A stretch of DNA of 64,000 bases, from the NCBI RefSeq assembly GCF_900112415.1, contig NZ_FOLV01000005.1, positions 62,001 to 126,000 of the forward strand, read 5' to 3'. This DNA is from Bacillus sp. 491mf (lineage in GTDB: Bacteria > Bacillota > Bacilli > Bacillales > Bacillaceae_G). The position numbers and the translations under genes are program-made. Shown in pieces: positions 32,754 to 41,161 of this stretch (its first letter is position 1; every line of letters begins with the position of its first letter). Under the pieces are notes generated by a model, which had not been told where the DNA came from, ran no database searches, and saw nothing but the letters and a program-made list of their open reading frames with translations.

Positions 32754-33134
32754 TTATCCTCTCTCCTCTTGCCAATTCGTAATCGCTTCGTTACTTGTAT
32801 TATAACGAAAGCTAACTTTACTTGCTCGCTTTCGTTTTGTTATACATTGTAAAGTAATAAGAGCATTCCCATCTACAATTGTGTAATCTCCCTTTGCTTC
32901 TCCTGCCTCATACAAATAAAAAAATTCTCTTTTTCCCATTTCAGCTTTTAATTCTTGTTTCACATCCGCAACAGCTTGGCTCGTTATTTCTTCTAATATA
33001 AACAATTCTTCTGCTTCTGTATAAAATTTTTGATCTAATAGAAATATATTTGTCTCATATACTAAAAAAGACATGAGTAAAAATAGGAGGATGATTGTTC
33101 CCGGCATTGTAAATCCACTTTCCGACTTCATCAT
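32754..33134 (-). CDS. comGG: ComGG, minor competence pseudopilin
   Basis: 126 residues. The N-terminal [26 protein letters not shown] is a class-3-like leader plus membrane helix, and the acidic/basic C-terminal domain fits ComGG. Assigned mainly by position as the seventh gene after comGF, with a four-base overlap. Part of the pseudopilus that helps DNA reach the uptake receptor. Confidence 0.8.
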   Translation of the reverse strand: MMKSESGFTMPGTIILLFLLMSFLVYETNIFLLDQKFYTEAEELFILEEITSQAVADVKQELKAEMGKREFFYLYEAGEAKGDYTIVDGNALITLQCITKRKRASKVSFRYNTSNEAITNWQEERG

Positions 33135-33568
33135 TTCACCTCAATAGCAGAATAACGGGTAACAACACCATCATATACTTTACCGTTTATATCCCGCACA
33201 CATATCATTAATGTATGAGCTGTTAATTGATAAGAAATGTCCTCTACTTTTTGTAATAGAACTTCATGTCCCGCCCCATTTACTTTTCGAACAATATTAT
33301 TTCCAGATTTGACATATGTGATATGTTCCCCTGCCTTTGTTTTGAAAAACAATTTTCCTTCCCCATTATTTCCTTCTTCCACATCGCGAAACTCAATTTG
33401 CACTTGCTCTAAAAAAACGTTCCATTCCCAATTCGTAATCTGTTTAGGGTACGGGGGTTCTATAAAGAGAACTTGAAGACGCGGGAGAAGAAGAAAAAAT
33501 ACAGATAAAAATAGAAAACATATCATAACTTCTAACAACGTAAACCCAGCTTGCTTATTTTTTAACAT
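33131..33568 (-). CDS. comGF: ComGF, minor competence pseudopilin
   Basis: 145 residues from ATG 33568, giving the prepilin-type leader MLKNKQAG followed by FTLLEVMICFLFLSVFFLLL; a longer frame to 33589 also exists. Cleavage by ComC after Gly8 is expected. The soluble part contains YVKSGNNIVRKVNGAGH. The gene overlaps comGE and comGG, as usual in the comG operon. Confidence 0.85.
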   Translation of the reverse strand: MLKNKQAGFTLLEVMICFLFLSVFFLLLPRLQVLFIEPPYPKQITNWEWNVFLEQVQIEFRDVEEGNNGEGKLFFKTKAGEHITYVKSGNNIVRKVNGAGHEVLLQKVEDISYQLTAHTLMICVRDINGKVYDGVVTRYSAIEVK

Positions 33569-33872
33569 GACGACACCGTTCATTCTCACGCTGTTTACTA
33601 TCTTTCCACATTACGCATACCTTTTCACTCTTCCATTGAATTGTATATACCGTATGTTCATAGCGCTTTTCTATTACTGACGAAACGACATGATTATACA
33701 TATATACAGATGCCGCTTCTTTCAAAAGTAGCTGCGCTCTGTACCGAAGCTGAATATTTTTTCTTTCCTGCATAATGAGAAGCGTTTGCGGAATCAAGAG
33801 CGAAACCGCCATCATTAATAAACTAAGAGACACAAGAATTTCTAACATAACCGAACCTTTGTCACACTTCAT
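33555..33872 (-). CDS. comGE: ComGE, minor competence pseudopilin
   Basis: 105 residues from ATG 33872, giving MKCDKGSVMLEILVSLSLLMMAVSLL, a short basic leader ending in Gly and a hydrophobic helix with glutamate at position 5 of the mature protein. It overlaps comGD and comGF by about 10-14 bases. The ribosome site is weak, so it probably relies on translational coupling. Confidence 0.8.
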   Translation of the reverse strand: MKCDKGSVMLEILVSLSLLMMAVSLLIPQTLLIMQERKNIQLRYRAQLLLKEAASVYMYNHVVSSVIEKRYEHTVYTIQWKSEKVCVMWKDSKQRENERCRHVKK

Positions 33873-34296
33873 AATACGTAAATCTTCCTCTCCCAAGTTG
33901 AAATACAACATGGTACGTTTTGGATTTATAAGAAATAATAATTGTTCCGCCTCTATTAATATTACCGTCCGCTCCGTAACTCATTGGATTAGGGAATGTA
34001 TTTACATTCACCTCTATATCTGATGGATAGTAACGAACGAGAAGAGGATTGGTTTCTCCTGACGATGTAATGCTATACGAATATTGATTAGGAAACCACC
34101 GTAATGTGTGACGGTTATGACGGCTCATCGCTACTTGTTGCATGAAAAGGATATCTTGAGAAAATTGATTCATAAACTGATTCATCTTTTGCTTTTCATA
34201 AATCGGTGAAAAATTAAAATATGTTACAACACTTAAAATAGAAATAGCACTTAAGACGAGGAGCATTTCTAATAATGTGAAACCATTTTTCTTCAC
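33862..34296 (-). CDS. comGD: ComGD, competence pseudopilin
   Basis: 144 residues. The N-terminal MKKNGFTLLEMLLVLSAISILSVVTYF is a textbook type IV prepilin leader and helix (cleavage after Gly5, Glu5 of the mature form). The C-terminal part has the GspH-like beta structure. It overlaps comGC by four bases and comGE by about ten. Confidence 0.92.
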   Translation of the reverse strand: MKKNGFTLLEMLLVLSAISILSVVTYFNFSPIYEKQKMNQFMNQFSQDILFMQQVAMSRHNRHTLRWFPNQYSYSITSSGETNPLLVRYYPSDIEVNVNTFPNPMSYGADGNINRGGTIIISYKSKTYHVVFQLGRGRFTYYEV

Positions 34297-34598
34297 GATT
34301 TTCCTACAACTTTAACCTCTCCATTTGTAGGATCAATTGCAATACTTTCTCCCTTTGGACAAGTTTTCGATGTAATATACTTACCCGTATACAATTCATC
34401 CACCGTTGGGATTTTATTATGCTCTAATTGATATCCTTGTACTTGTGATTCAACTGACTTTACAAAAGCATCGCATCCCTTCCCTTGTACGGAAGAACGC
34501 TGGTTTACGACATTTGGAATAATAAGCAGTAGCAACACAGAAATTACAACCATAACAAGCAACATTTCTAACAGCGTAAAGCCTTTTTCATTTTTCAC
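34293..34598 (-). CDS. comGC: ComGC, major competence pseudopilin
   Basis: 101 residues. The leader MKNEKG is followed by FTLLEMLLVMVVISVLLLLIIPNV, the prepilin helix. Two cysteines (in GCDAF and KTCPKG) could form the intramolecular disulfide known for ComGC. It polymerises into the competence pilus that captures DNA. AGGAGG precedes ATG 34598. Confidence 0.94.
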   Translation of the reverse strand: MKNEKGFTLLEMLLVMVVISVLLLLIIPNVVNQRSSVQGKGCDAFVKSVESQVQGYQLEHNKIPTVDELYTGKYITSKTCPKGESIAIDPTNGEVKVVGKS

Positions 34599-34610
34599 AG
34601 AACACGCCTC

Positions 34611-35645
34611 CTAAATAGAATCCATCATTTGAAACATCGGCATAATCATCGCTAAATACATAAGCACAACGACCAGTCCGATACATGTAAACAAAAGGGG
34701 TTGTATCACAAACAACATACGATTAATTTTCTCTTCAATTTTTTCTATTGTCATGTCACTATAATCGGAAAGCTCAGTTGCTAAATTGCCATTTGCTTGT
34801 CCATGTTTAATAATGTAAGCGAGCTCCTGTTCATAATACGAACGAGTCATCATAATAGAATCCAGGTGTTCACCTATCGTTAATAACTCCTGTATTTTGA
34901 GCGCTTCGCATTGAAAAAACAAATGATGTTTTTGCTCCTTCATTAACGTTAGCGCTTCTAATATAGAGAGCCCGCCTTGTAAAAGGCCGCTTAATTGAAT
35001 TGCAAAATAGTGTGAGTTCGTTAATTTTAAAAACATTTGTATAAGAGGCACTCTCATACAAATGTTCATTCTCGTAACTGGATGCAACCTTTTTACATAC
35101 AGCACGTAGATAAGAACTACGGCGCCAATTGCAAAAGCGACACCTCCCATAACATACGGAAGTGCTTGAATAACCATTAAAATATTGTCTGTAAATGAAG
35201 TGGATGATCCACGGAGTGAACGATATAAAGTAGTGAACTGCGGAAGAAGAACTAGGTTAAATACAAGGAGAATACCTAATAAAAACAAAGAAAGAACGAA
35301 TGGATAGCGCAGCACCTTCACCATATTTTTTTGATGTTTATCTTTTCTGTCAAGGAGTGAGCTCCCTTGCTGCAACGCAAAGGCAATGTCACCATGCCGC
35401 TCTGCATAAAATAAATAGCTTAAAATATCAGGATGAAATGCCAGTTTATCAAATACATCATGTAAACTACTTCCTTTTTTAAATTCTTCGGCAGCATCTT
35501 GAAGCTGTATTTGTTTACGCGGGGTTAAGTGAAAATATAGAAACTCTAATGCGTGCAATAAAGAATATCCTTTCTCCAAAAGTTCTCCAAGCCTTCGGAG
35601 CAATAATGCTTGTTCATGTAAACGCCACTTTTCTTGCTTAAACAT
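34611..35645 (-). CDS. comGB: ComGB, inner-membrane platform protein of the competence pilus
   Basis: 344 residues from ATG 35645, which overlaps the comGA stop; upstream in-frame ATGs at 35651 and 35675 are alternatives. It has two T2SF/PilC-type domains with hydrophobic helices near residues 110-135, 160-185 and 310-335 (family segment LLRRLGELLEKGYSLLHALEF). It connects the ComGA ATPase to pilin assembly. Confidence 0.93.
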   Translation of the reverse strand: MFKQEKWRLHEQALLLRRLGELLEKGYSLLHALEFLYFHLTPRKQIQLQDAAEEFKKGSSLHDVFDKLAFHPDILSYLFYAERHGDIAFALQQGSSLLDRKDKHQKNMVKVLRYPFVLSLFLLGILLVFNLVLLPQFTTLYRSLRGSSTSFTDNILMVIQALPYVMGGVAFAIGAVVLIYVLYVKRLHPVTRMNICMRVPLIQMFLKLTNSHYFAIQLSGLLQGGLSILEALTLMKEQKHHLFFQCEALKIQELLTIGEHLDSIMMTRSYYEQELAYIIKHGQANGNLATELSDYSDMTIEKIEEKINRMLFVIQPLLFTCIGLVVVLMYLAMIMPMFQMMDSI

Positions 35646-36681
35646 AAACATCTTCTTCAATAAACCCGAGCGCATACCCTTTTCTTAGTTCATCTTGAAG
35701 TGTTGTATATTGGTACGCTGCTTGCTTTCCATTTGCTTCATAAATGACTTCTTTCAACTCATCACCGTACAATAATTCATAAATGCTTGCTCGGCGTATG
35801 TGACGCATTTTTTTGCATAGAGGTGAGCATTTCCCTTTGCAAAATGGACATTTTAATTCCACTAACCGCTGCGCTGCAACCGCTAGTAGCGATTGTTCAA
35901 TTTCTAGAAGCGTTATACCATAATCCATTAAACGTAGCACTGCACTCTTTGCATCATTCGTATGCAATGTCGTCATCACTAAATGACCTGTTAAACTCGC
36001 TCGAACCGCCACCTTTGCTGTTTCCTCATCACGAATTTCTCCCACTAAAATAATATCTGGATCATGACGTAAAATTGCTTTCAATCCTGTTGCGTACGTA
36101 ATACCAGCTTTTTCATTAATTTGAATTTGTAATAGTCCATCCTTTTTCTTTTCAACCGGATCCTCCAGTGTAACAATGCGGCGGGTCTGCTCCTTCTTTG
36201 CTACTTCTAAAAGAGCATACATCGTTGTCGTTTTTCCGGAGCCGGTCGGACCTGTAAAAATTATTAGTCCGTGTGAATGATGTAAAAAAGAGAGAAGTGT
36301 TTTTGCGGAACTTGGGAATAATGAGAGATGAGAGAGGTTCGGGACTGCAGTTTGTAAGTGTAATCGAATAACAAGACTTTCATGATGTACAGTTGGCAAA
36401 GTAGATAGGCGTAAATATACTTCCTCATCATCAACTTTCATCTGCAATGAACCATTTTGCGGCTTTCTCCTTTCACCAATATCCATAGCTGCTAAAAACT
36501 TAAAGTGTGATACAAGTCGTTCACAAAATTCTTTTGAAGTATGATGCTTTGTCACCAAATCTTTTCCAATACGCAATTGTACAACAGCATCTTCGTGACG
36601 CGGCACAATATGAAGATCTGATGCGCGCAAGCTACAAGCTTCTTTCATAATTGTGTCAGCAAACTGTTCGACAGCATTCAC
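35638..36681 (-). CDS. comGA: ComGA, competence pilus assembly ATPase
   Basis: 347 residues of the GspE/PilB family. Walker A is GPTGSGKTTTMYALL (about residue 145), the Asp box VTLEDPVE, Walker B DPDIILVGEIRDEETA and the His box LTGHLVMTTLHTND. The start is GTG 36681 with GAGGAGG nine bases upstream. First gene of comGA-GG. I looked for a perfect ComK box (AAAAN5TTTT pairs) in the ~100 bases upstream and did not find one; only A/T-rich half matches occur. A MITE-like element lies 105 bases upstream. Confidence 0.95.
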   Translation of the reverse strand: MNAVEQFADTIMKEACSLRASDLHIVPRHEDAVVQLRIGKDLVTKHHTSKEFCERLVSHFKFLAAMDIGERRKPQNGSLQMKVDDEEVYLRLSTLPTVHHESLVIRLHLQTAVPNLSHLSLFPSSAKTLLSFLHHSHGLIIFTGPTGSGKTTTMYALLEVAKKEQTRRIVTLEDPVEKKKDGLLQIQINEKAGITYATGLKAILRHDPDIILVGEIRDEETAKVAVRASLTGHLVMTTLHTNDAKSAVLRLMDYGITLLEIEQSLLAVAAQRLVELKCPFCKGKCSPLCKKMRHIRRASIYELLYGDELKEVIYEANGKQAAYQYTTLQDELRKGYALGFIEEDVYV

Positions 36682-36785
36682 TGTTATCGCCTCCTCACTA
36701 TGTATATATCATGGTCATCATGAAAAGAAAAATAGCGAATTTCCTGTTTTTATCGTAATGTTTTTGAACTTTCCAAATAAAAAAA

Positions 36786-36962
36786 GTAACTACTCACTCA
36801 GCCACTTTATGAAAGAAAAAGACGGAAAACCATTTTTTAAATGGTCTGAGAGGGACCGGCCATGCATAGAAGCGGTCAGGGCCTATTTCTACTACGCGCA
36901 ACGTTTAAAAAAAAGAAAAGCACCAATCTTTCTGCGAATAGAGTGGATGGTTGAGTAGTTAC
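36786..36962. mobile_element. 177-bp MITE-like element containing repeat core R1
   Basis: The ends are inverted: GTAACTACTCA at 36786-36796 and TGAGTAGTTAC at 36952-36962, and the similarity continues inward after a five-base gap (CCACT against AGTGG). The interior carries the dispersed-repeat core GGCCATGCATAGAAGCGGTCAG. No transposase is encoded. No clear target-site duplication could be read because both flanks are A-rich. It lies between comGA and the regulator gene at 37091. Confidence 0.7.
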
Positions 36963-37090
36963 ATTAAAAACCGAAATAAGTTTGTGAAATTATGAACAAT
37001 TAATGAATCATTGCCCAAAAACATGTTATGCAACGTTATCTATATTATAATATTGTTATCTCAGATAAACCGATAAAGGTGGCGATCCTC

Positions 37091-37789
37091 ATGGAACAGG
37101 CTTTAAAAATTACAAACGTACTATCCGATCCAACACGCTATTATATTTATAAATATATTTCTCAAAAACATACGGAGGTTACCGTACAAGAAATTGCCGA
37201 CGAATTTGATATTCATCCGAATGTTGCGCGTTTACATCTTTCAAAGCTAGAAGATGTAAATATGTTAAAATCAGAAACAAAAAAAACAGGTAAAGGCGGC
37301 AGACCAAGCCGATTATATGCCTTATCAGATGATGTCATTCAACTACAATTTCCGTTTCGTGATTATCAATTGTTAGCACAAATTGCTTGCAATACATTAT
37401 TTAGCTTAGGTGAAGTTGGCGAGAAAGCTCTATATGAAACGGGTAAAAAGTTTGGTAAAGAATTAATGGAACAACAAATGAACCGATTAAACAGGAACGA
37501 AAATGAATTGACGGTTGAACAAAAAATACAAATTGCCAAAGAAGCTTTATCAACGGCGGGCTTATCCCCGGAATTTGAATTAAGCACCGATGGATCAAAA
37601 ATTTTCTATGACGTATACAATTGTCCATTTAAAGAAGTTGCTGTTCATCATCCAAAAGAAGTTTGTAACATGCATGTCGATATGATGAAAGGCATCTTTG
37701 AAGTTCTATTCCCGAACATGGAATTAACACGTGATGATACGATGTTCGAAACAGGTTGTAAGTCTTGTAATTATCATCTTCATATGTAA
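37091..37789 (+). CDS. wHTH transcriptional regulator with cysteine-rich C-terminus
   Basis: 232 residues from ATG 37091, where AAAGGTGG is upstream. Residues ~1-75 are an ArsR/DeoR-type winged helix (LSDPTRYYIYKYI, EIADEFDIHPNVARLHLSKLE, KGGRPSRLYAL). The C-terminal domain has four cysteines in the pattern C-X13-C-X30-C-X2-C (NCPF, EVCNMH, GCKSC), which recalls Fe-S regulators of the SufR type. A metal or Fe-S cofactor is an inference. It is transcribed alone, away from comG, with its own terminator. Confidence 0.8.
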   Translation: MEQALKITNVLSDPTRYYIYKYISQKHTEVTVQEIADEFDIHPNVARLHLSKLEDVNMLKSETKKTGKGGRPSRLYALSDDVIQLQFPFRDYQLLAQIACNTLFSLGEVGEKALYETGKKFGKELMEQQMNRLNRNENELTVEQKIQIAKEALSTAGLSPEFELSTDGSKIFYDVYNCPFKEVAVHHPKEVCNMHVDMMKGIFEVLFPNMELTRDDTMFETGCKSCNYHLHM

Positions 37790-37792
37790 ACT

Positions 37793-37823
37793 AAGAAGCC
37801 AGATTATACTGGCTTCTTATTAT
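37793..37823 (+). terminator. Terminator of the wHTH regulator gene
   Basis: AAGAAGCCAG and CTGGCTTCTT form a perfect ten-base stem with a six-base loop, followed by ATTATTTTG. Confidence 0.82.
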
Positions 37824-37903
37824 TTTGTAAATGTTTACAATAGTTAGAATAGTGCATTATAATTAAAAGGAGTATTGAGTTCATACAAAGGGAGGGGAAT
37901 GGG

Positions 37904-38146
37904 ATGGAGCGCATGTTTCGCGTTCTTGGCTTTTGGACTGGTATTTTTTCCGTGATGTTTTATTTAGGGGATATGTATGGGGCAGCACTATTATTTTTAG
38001 GACAAACAGGATTTTTTGTACTTTTAAGTTATTTAAAGTTAACAGAGCGCATGTACATTTATGTATTTGGCGCATATTTAACAGTCTTCTTCATTGGATT
38101 TACATACTATACGACGTTCCTTCTTACACCAGGAGTTGGACATTAA
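37904..38146 (+). CDS. DUF2626 family small membrane protein (YqgY-like)
   Basis: 80 residues with three hydrophobic segments. It starts ERMFRVLGFWTGIFSVMFYLGDM and ends TTFLLTPGVGH, matching DUF2626. GGGAGGGG precedes ATG 37904. The gene belongs to the conserved comG-yqg neighbourhood of Bacillus. Function unknown. Confidence 0.85.
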   Translation: MERMFRVLGFWTGIFSVMFYLGDMYGAALLFLGQTGFFVLLSYLKLTERMYIYVFGAYLTVFFIGFTYYTTFLLTPGVGH

Positions 38147-38171
38147 GATGGCATATATGCCATCTTTTTTT
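38145..38171 (+). terminator. Terminator of the DUF2626 gene
   Basis: AAGATGGCATA and TATGCCATCTT are a perfect palindrome followed by T6. Confidence 0.88.
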
Positions 38172-38251
38172 ATCTCCGCTTAAATTCATAGTTGACTTAT
38201 TGGTTTTCTTTGAATATATTTATTGTAACAAATTTTAAGGAGGAAAACAGT

Positions 38252-39646
38252 ATGAACACATTGTTAGTTAGCATAAACGTCATTATTATGCTCCTATTAG
38301 TAGGTGTATTATATTATATGCAACGGAAACACCTTTCTTTTAATAAACGTGTATTTACCGCACTCGGACTCGGAATTATATTTGGACTTATTTTACAACT
38401 TTTTTATAAACCAACTTCCGAAATCATTATTCAATCTAATAACTGGTTTAACTTAATCGGGGGCGGTTATGTTAAGTTATTACAAATGATCGTTATGCCA
38501 CTTATTTTAGTTTCCATTATTTCAGCGTTTACAAAATTAAAATTAACTAGTAATCTTGGCAAAATTAGCGGACTTATCATCGGTATTTTACTTCTTACAA
38601 CTGGAATTGCTGCTGCAGTCGGAATTGCAGCAAGTGCTGGCTTTGATTTGCAAGCAACTGGCTTACAGCAGGGCAGTGCAGAAGCAGCTCGTTTAAAATT
38701 AGTACAAGAAAAATTCACTTCTATTGACCAAACACCTATCCCGCAAAAATTATTAGAACTACTTCCTGCAAATCCATTTCTCGATTTAACAGGAGCCCGT
38801 CCAACATCTACAATTTCTGTTGTCATTTTTGCGGCATTTATTGGGATTGCCTTCTTAGGAGTGAAAAAGAAATATCCAGAACAAGCAGAACAATTTAAGA
38901 ATATACTAGATGCCGTATATGCAGTGGTCATGCGTATGGTCACATTAATTTTACGCCTCACTCCATACGGCGTACTTGCTCTTATGGCCAAAACAGTTTC
39001 AGGAAGTGATGTGCAAGCGATTTTAAAACTTGGTAACTTTGTTTTGGCATCTTATGTAGCACTTATTGTTATGTTTATTATTCACTTATTACTAATCGCT
39101 CTGTCTGGTTTAAACCCAGTGCAATATTTAAAAAAGGCATTCCCGGTTTTAACATTTGCATTTACATCACGTTCAAGTGCAGGTACGATGCCGTTAAATA
39201 TTGAAGCGCAAAAAGAAAAACTCGGTGTTTCAGAAGGAATTGCAAACTTCGCTGCTTCCTTTGGTGTCTCAATTGGTCAAAATGGATGTGCTGGTATTTA
39301 TCCAGCCATGCTTGCGATGATGGTTGCGCCAACTGTTGGTATCAATCCATTGCAACCGCAATTTATCTTAACGTTAATCGCCGTTGTTGCAATTAGTTCA
39401 TTCGGCGTTGCAGGTGTCGGAGGCGGAGCAACATTTGCTGCACTCATCGTACTTTCTACTATGAACTTACCAATCGAAATTGTCGCTCTATTAATCTCTG
39501 TTGAACCATTAATTGATATGGGACGTACAGCATTAAACGTAAGCGGTTCTATGACAGCTGGTCTTATTTCTAGCAAATGGCTTGGAGAGTTAGATGTAAA
39601 TACGTACAATGAAGCAGTCGATAAAACTGAAGAGATTGCATTATAA
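38252..39646 (+). CDS. tcyP: Dicarboxylate/amino acid:cation symporter, probable L-cystine transporter TcyP
   Basis: 464 residues from ATG 38252, which has TAAGGAGG upstream. It has the DAACS fold with about eight helices and the signature serine-rich loop (FTSRSSAGTMPLNIEAQ) plus SIGQNGCAGIYPAMLA and VAGVGGGATFAALIVLS in the substrate-binding hairpin region. The sequence and size resemble B. subtilis TcyP (YhcL), a sodium-coupled cystine importer. Cystine specificity is inferred from overall similarity. It would supply sulfur, in line with the nearby methionine genes. Confidence 0.85.
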   Translation: MNTLLVSINVIIMLLLVGVLYYMQRKHLSFNKRVFTALGLGIIFGLILQLFYKPTSEIIIQSNNWFNLIGGGYVKLLQMIVMPLILVSIISAFTKLKLTSNLGKISGLIIGILLLTTGIAAAVGIAASAGFDLQATGLQQGSAEAARLKLVQEKFTSIDQTPIPQKLLELLPANPFLDLTGARPTSTISVVIFAAFIGIAFLGVKKKYPEQAEQFKNILDAVYAVVMRMVTLILRLTPYGVLALMAKTVSGSDVQAILKLGNFVLASYVALIVMFIIHLLLIALSGLNPVQYLKKAFPVLTFAFTSRSSAGTMPLNIEAQKEKLGVSEGIANFAASFGVSIGQNGCAGIYPAMLAMMVAPTVGINPLQPQFILTLIAVVAISSFGVAGVGGGATFAALIVLSTMNLPIEIVALLISVEPLIDMGRTALNVSGSMTAGLISSKWLGELDVNTYNEAVDKTEEIAL

Positions 39647-39651
39647 GAAAG

Positions 39652-39680
39652 AAAACACCCTGGATTTCCAGGGTGTTTTT
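39652..39680 (+). terminator. Terminator of the symporter gene
   Basis: AACACCCTGGA and TCCAGGGTGTT form a perfect stem followed by TTT. Confidence 0.88.
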
Positions 39681-39701
39681 CTATATAAGTAAACATTAAA
39701 A

Positions 39702-39723
39702 AACACGCTATTATAAGCGTGTT
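39702..39723 (-). terminator. Terminator of the 72-aa gene
   Basis: AACACGCT and AGCGTGTT pair. On the minus strand a TTTTAATGTTT tract follows, 24 bases after the stop of the next gene. Confidence 0.65.
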
Positions 39724-39746
39724 CAATGCCATACACATCTATTGTT

Positions 39747-39965
39747 TTACAAATATCCTTGCTCTTCACACCAATCATGAAATTGCCGAACATCTACATC
39801 AATTAAAACAATATCTTTTAATTCAATATCAATATCCATGCCGTCAATTACAATCGCATATTTTGCACCATTCTCCGTGCTAGTTCGTTTTATGATTCCT
39901 ATTTGATTTCGATGCGGTCCATCTTTTACATATGCTTTTTGTCCTATAATATCAAAGTTCAACAT
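39747..39965 (-). CDS. Small KOW/SH3-like protein, 72 aa
   Basis: Starts at ATG 39965 after GAGGTG. The sequence LNFDIIGQKAYVKDGPHRNQIGIIKR has the KOW-like pattern (conserved glycine in a beta-hairpin after basic residues), and the rest is strand-rich with a C-terminal HDWCEEQGYL. It may bind nucleic acid, but this is only a resemblance. It is monocistronic. Confidence 0.6.
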   Translation of the reverse strand: MLNFDIIGQKAYVKDGPHRNQIGIIKRTSTENGAKYAIVIDGMDIDIELKDIVLIDVDVRQFHDWCEEQGYL

Positions 39966-40313
39966 CTTCACCTCTTTCTTTTGCTCCACTTAACTATGTA
40001 TATGATGAAACATCGAAAGAGTCCCTACTTTTTTTCTTTATTACAATTATTTTTCATTTATTTTAATTTCATAAAGTACATATAAAGATTCCTCTTCAAA
40101 ATAAATTGTTAGCGCTTTCTTTAATAGACTCATGTTATACTAATACAGTGAAATCACCATCAAAATATGGCTTCACTAATGATCATTTTCATACATCGTT
40201 TTTAGCGGGTATTTATTCTTCACAATTTTTTAGGCTTTCTCACAGTCTTTAGGTGGAGGGCATACTGTCCGCAAATAGCGAGATAAAGTCGAATTTCTTA
40301 AAGAGGAAAAACA
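39966..40313. other. Intergenic region with repeat-like end
   Basis: AT-rich region holding divergent promoters for the flanking small genes. Its last ~100 bases (about 40235-40295: GGTGGAGGGCATACTGTCC, then AATAGCGAGATAAA) resemble the end of the element at 451-640. No gene is seen. Confidence 0.45.
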
Positions 40314-40625
40314 ATGAATACAGTAACAATTACAAAAATCATCGAAGCTTTAAAATCATACGGATTTCAAAATGTAGCATATTGTGAAAAAACAAAACAA
40401 TATCTATTTCAAAATGTAACAGATATAATGAGTGGCTATGCTGAAATTACCTATAGTACTCAATTTGAAAAATTCAGCTTACAAATCCATCCTATTGAAA
40501 CGCATCAGCTTACAGAATTGCAAGAAGTCGAGAAGCATATACAATCTTGTATCCGGAAGGTTGAGCATTTAAATGCGATCATTGAAAAGCAATATAAAAA
40601 CGCAGAACATACAATCATTCTATAA
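40314..40625 (+). CDS. Hypothetical protein, 103 aa
   Basis: ATG 40314 follows AAAGAGGAAAA. The soluble protein begins NTVTITKIIEALKSYGFQNVAYCE and ends with a helical, charged segment (EVEKHIQSCIRKVEHLNAIIEKQ) that could be a short coiled coil. I do not recognise the family. It has a strong terminator. Confidence 0.6.
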   Translation: MNTVTITKIIEALKSYGFQNVAYCEKTKQYLFQNVTDIMSGYAEITYSTQFEKFSLQIHPIETHQLTELQEVEKHIQSCIRKVEHLNAIIEKQYKNAEHTIIL

Positions 40626-40657
40626 AAAAAGAACGTGCTCGACACGTTCTTTTTTTA
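40624..40657. terminator. Bidirectional terminator
   Basis: GAACGTG and CACGTTC form a stem between A7 and T7 runs, serving the convergent genes ending at 40625 and 40655. Confidence 0.85.
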
Positions 40658-41146
40658 TACATTCATATCTTCTTTAATCTGAAGGCCTGTCACATTCTCT
40701 ACTAATTCAATCGCTTCTTCTAATGTCAGCTCAAATATTGTTTGGCCACCTTCTACATAAGGGAATTTTGAAAAACGTTTCTCCATTTTCTTTATTGTAT
40801 CAGATGAAAACATCGCACTATCTACACGAAATTCTGATTCCAATAACACAATGTAGTCTAATAATTGAAACCCTAAGCCATTTATAAAAGAGATGAATTT
40901 TTCTTTTGACTGCGTTGATAAAAAGACGTTACGCTCAAGTTCATAATATAATTCTTCACCTAAAATCTCTGCTAATTCTTCATCATGTTCACGATTGATA
41001 ATCTCTTCATATCCATAATCATCGACAAGTTCTTCTACTTCTTCGCCGTCTTCAAATAGTAATTGCGCTAAAGTTGCATCTTTCTTATATTCACTTTGCT
41101 GTACAACTGTTAAGAAATTTGTTTTCCATCCTTGTTCTAAATGCAT
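40655..41146 (-). CDS. Acidic hypothetical protein, 163 aa
   Basis: Strongly acidic protein (FEDGEEVEELVDDYGYEEIINREHDEELAEILGEE) without membrane segments. AAGGAG precedes ATG 41146. It lies 15 bases after the HD-domain gene, so it is probably co-transcribed with that gene and the deoxyribosyltransferase-like gene. Family not recognised. Confidence 0.65.
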   Translation of the reverse strand: MHLEQGWKTNFLTVVQQSEYKKDATLAQLLFEDGEEVEELVDDYGYEEIINREHDEELAEILGEELYYELERNVFLSTQSKEKFISFINGLGFQLLDYIVLLESEFRVDSAMFSSDTIKKMEKRFSKFPYVEGGQTIFELTLEEAIELVENVTGLQIKEDMNV

Positions 41147-41161
41147 GATTTATAACTCCTT

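Noticed and set aside
36682-36785. ComK binding site before comGA
   Set aside because: Expected from biology, but no AAAAN5TTTT pair with the right spacing could be read; not called.
36653-36958. 101-aa open frame on the plus strand across the MITE-like element
   Set aside because: It starts inside comGA on the other strand, lacks a ribosome site and its composition follows the repeat; a chance frame.
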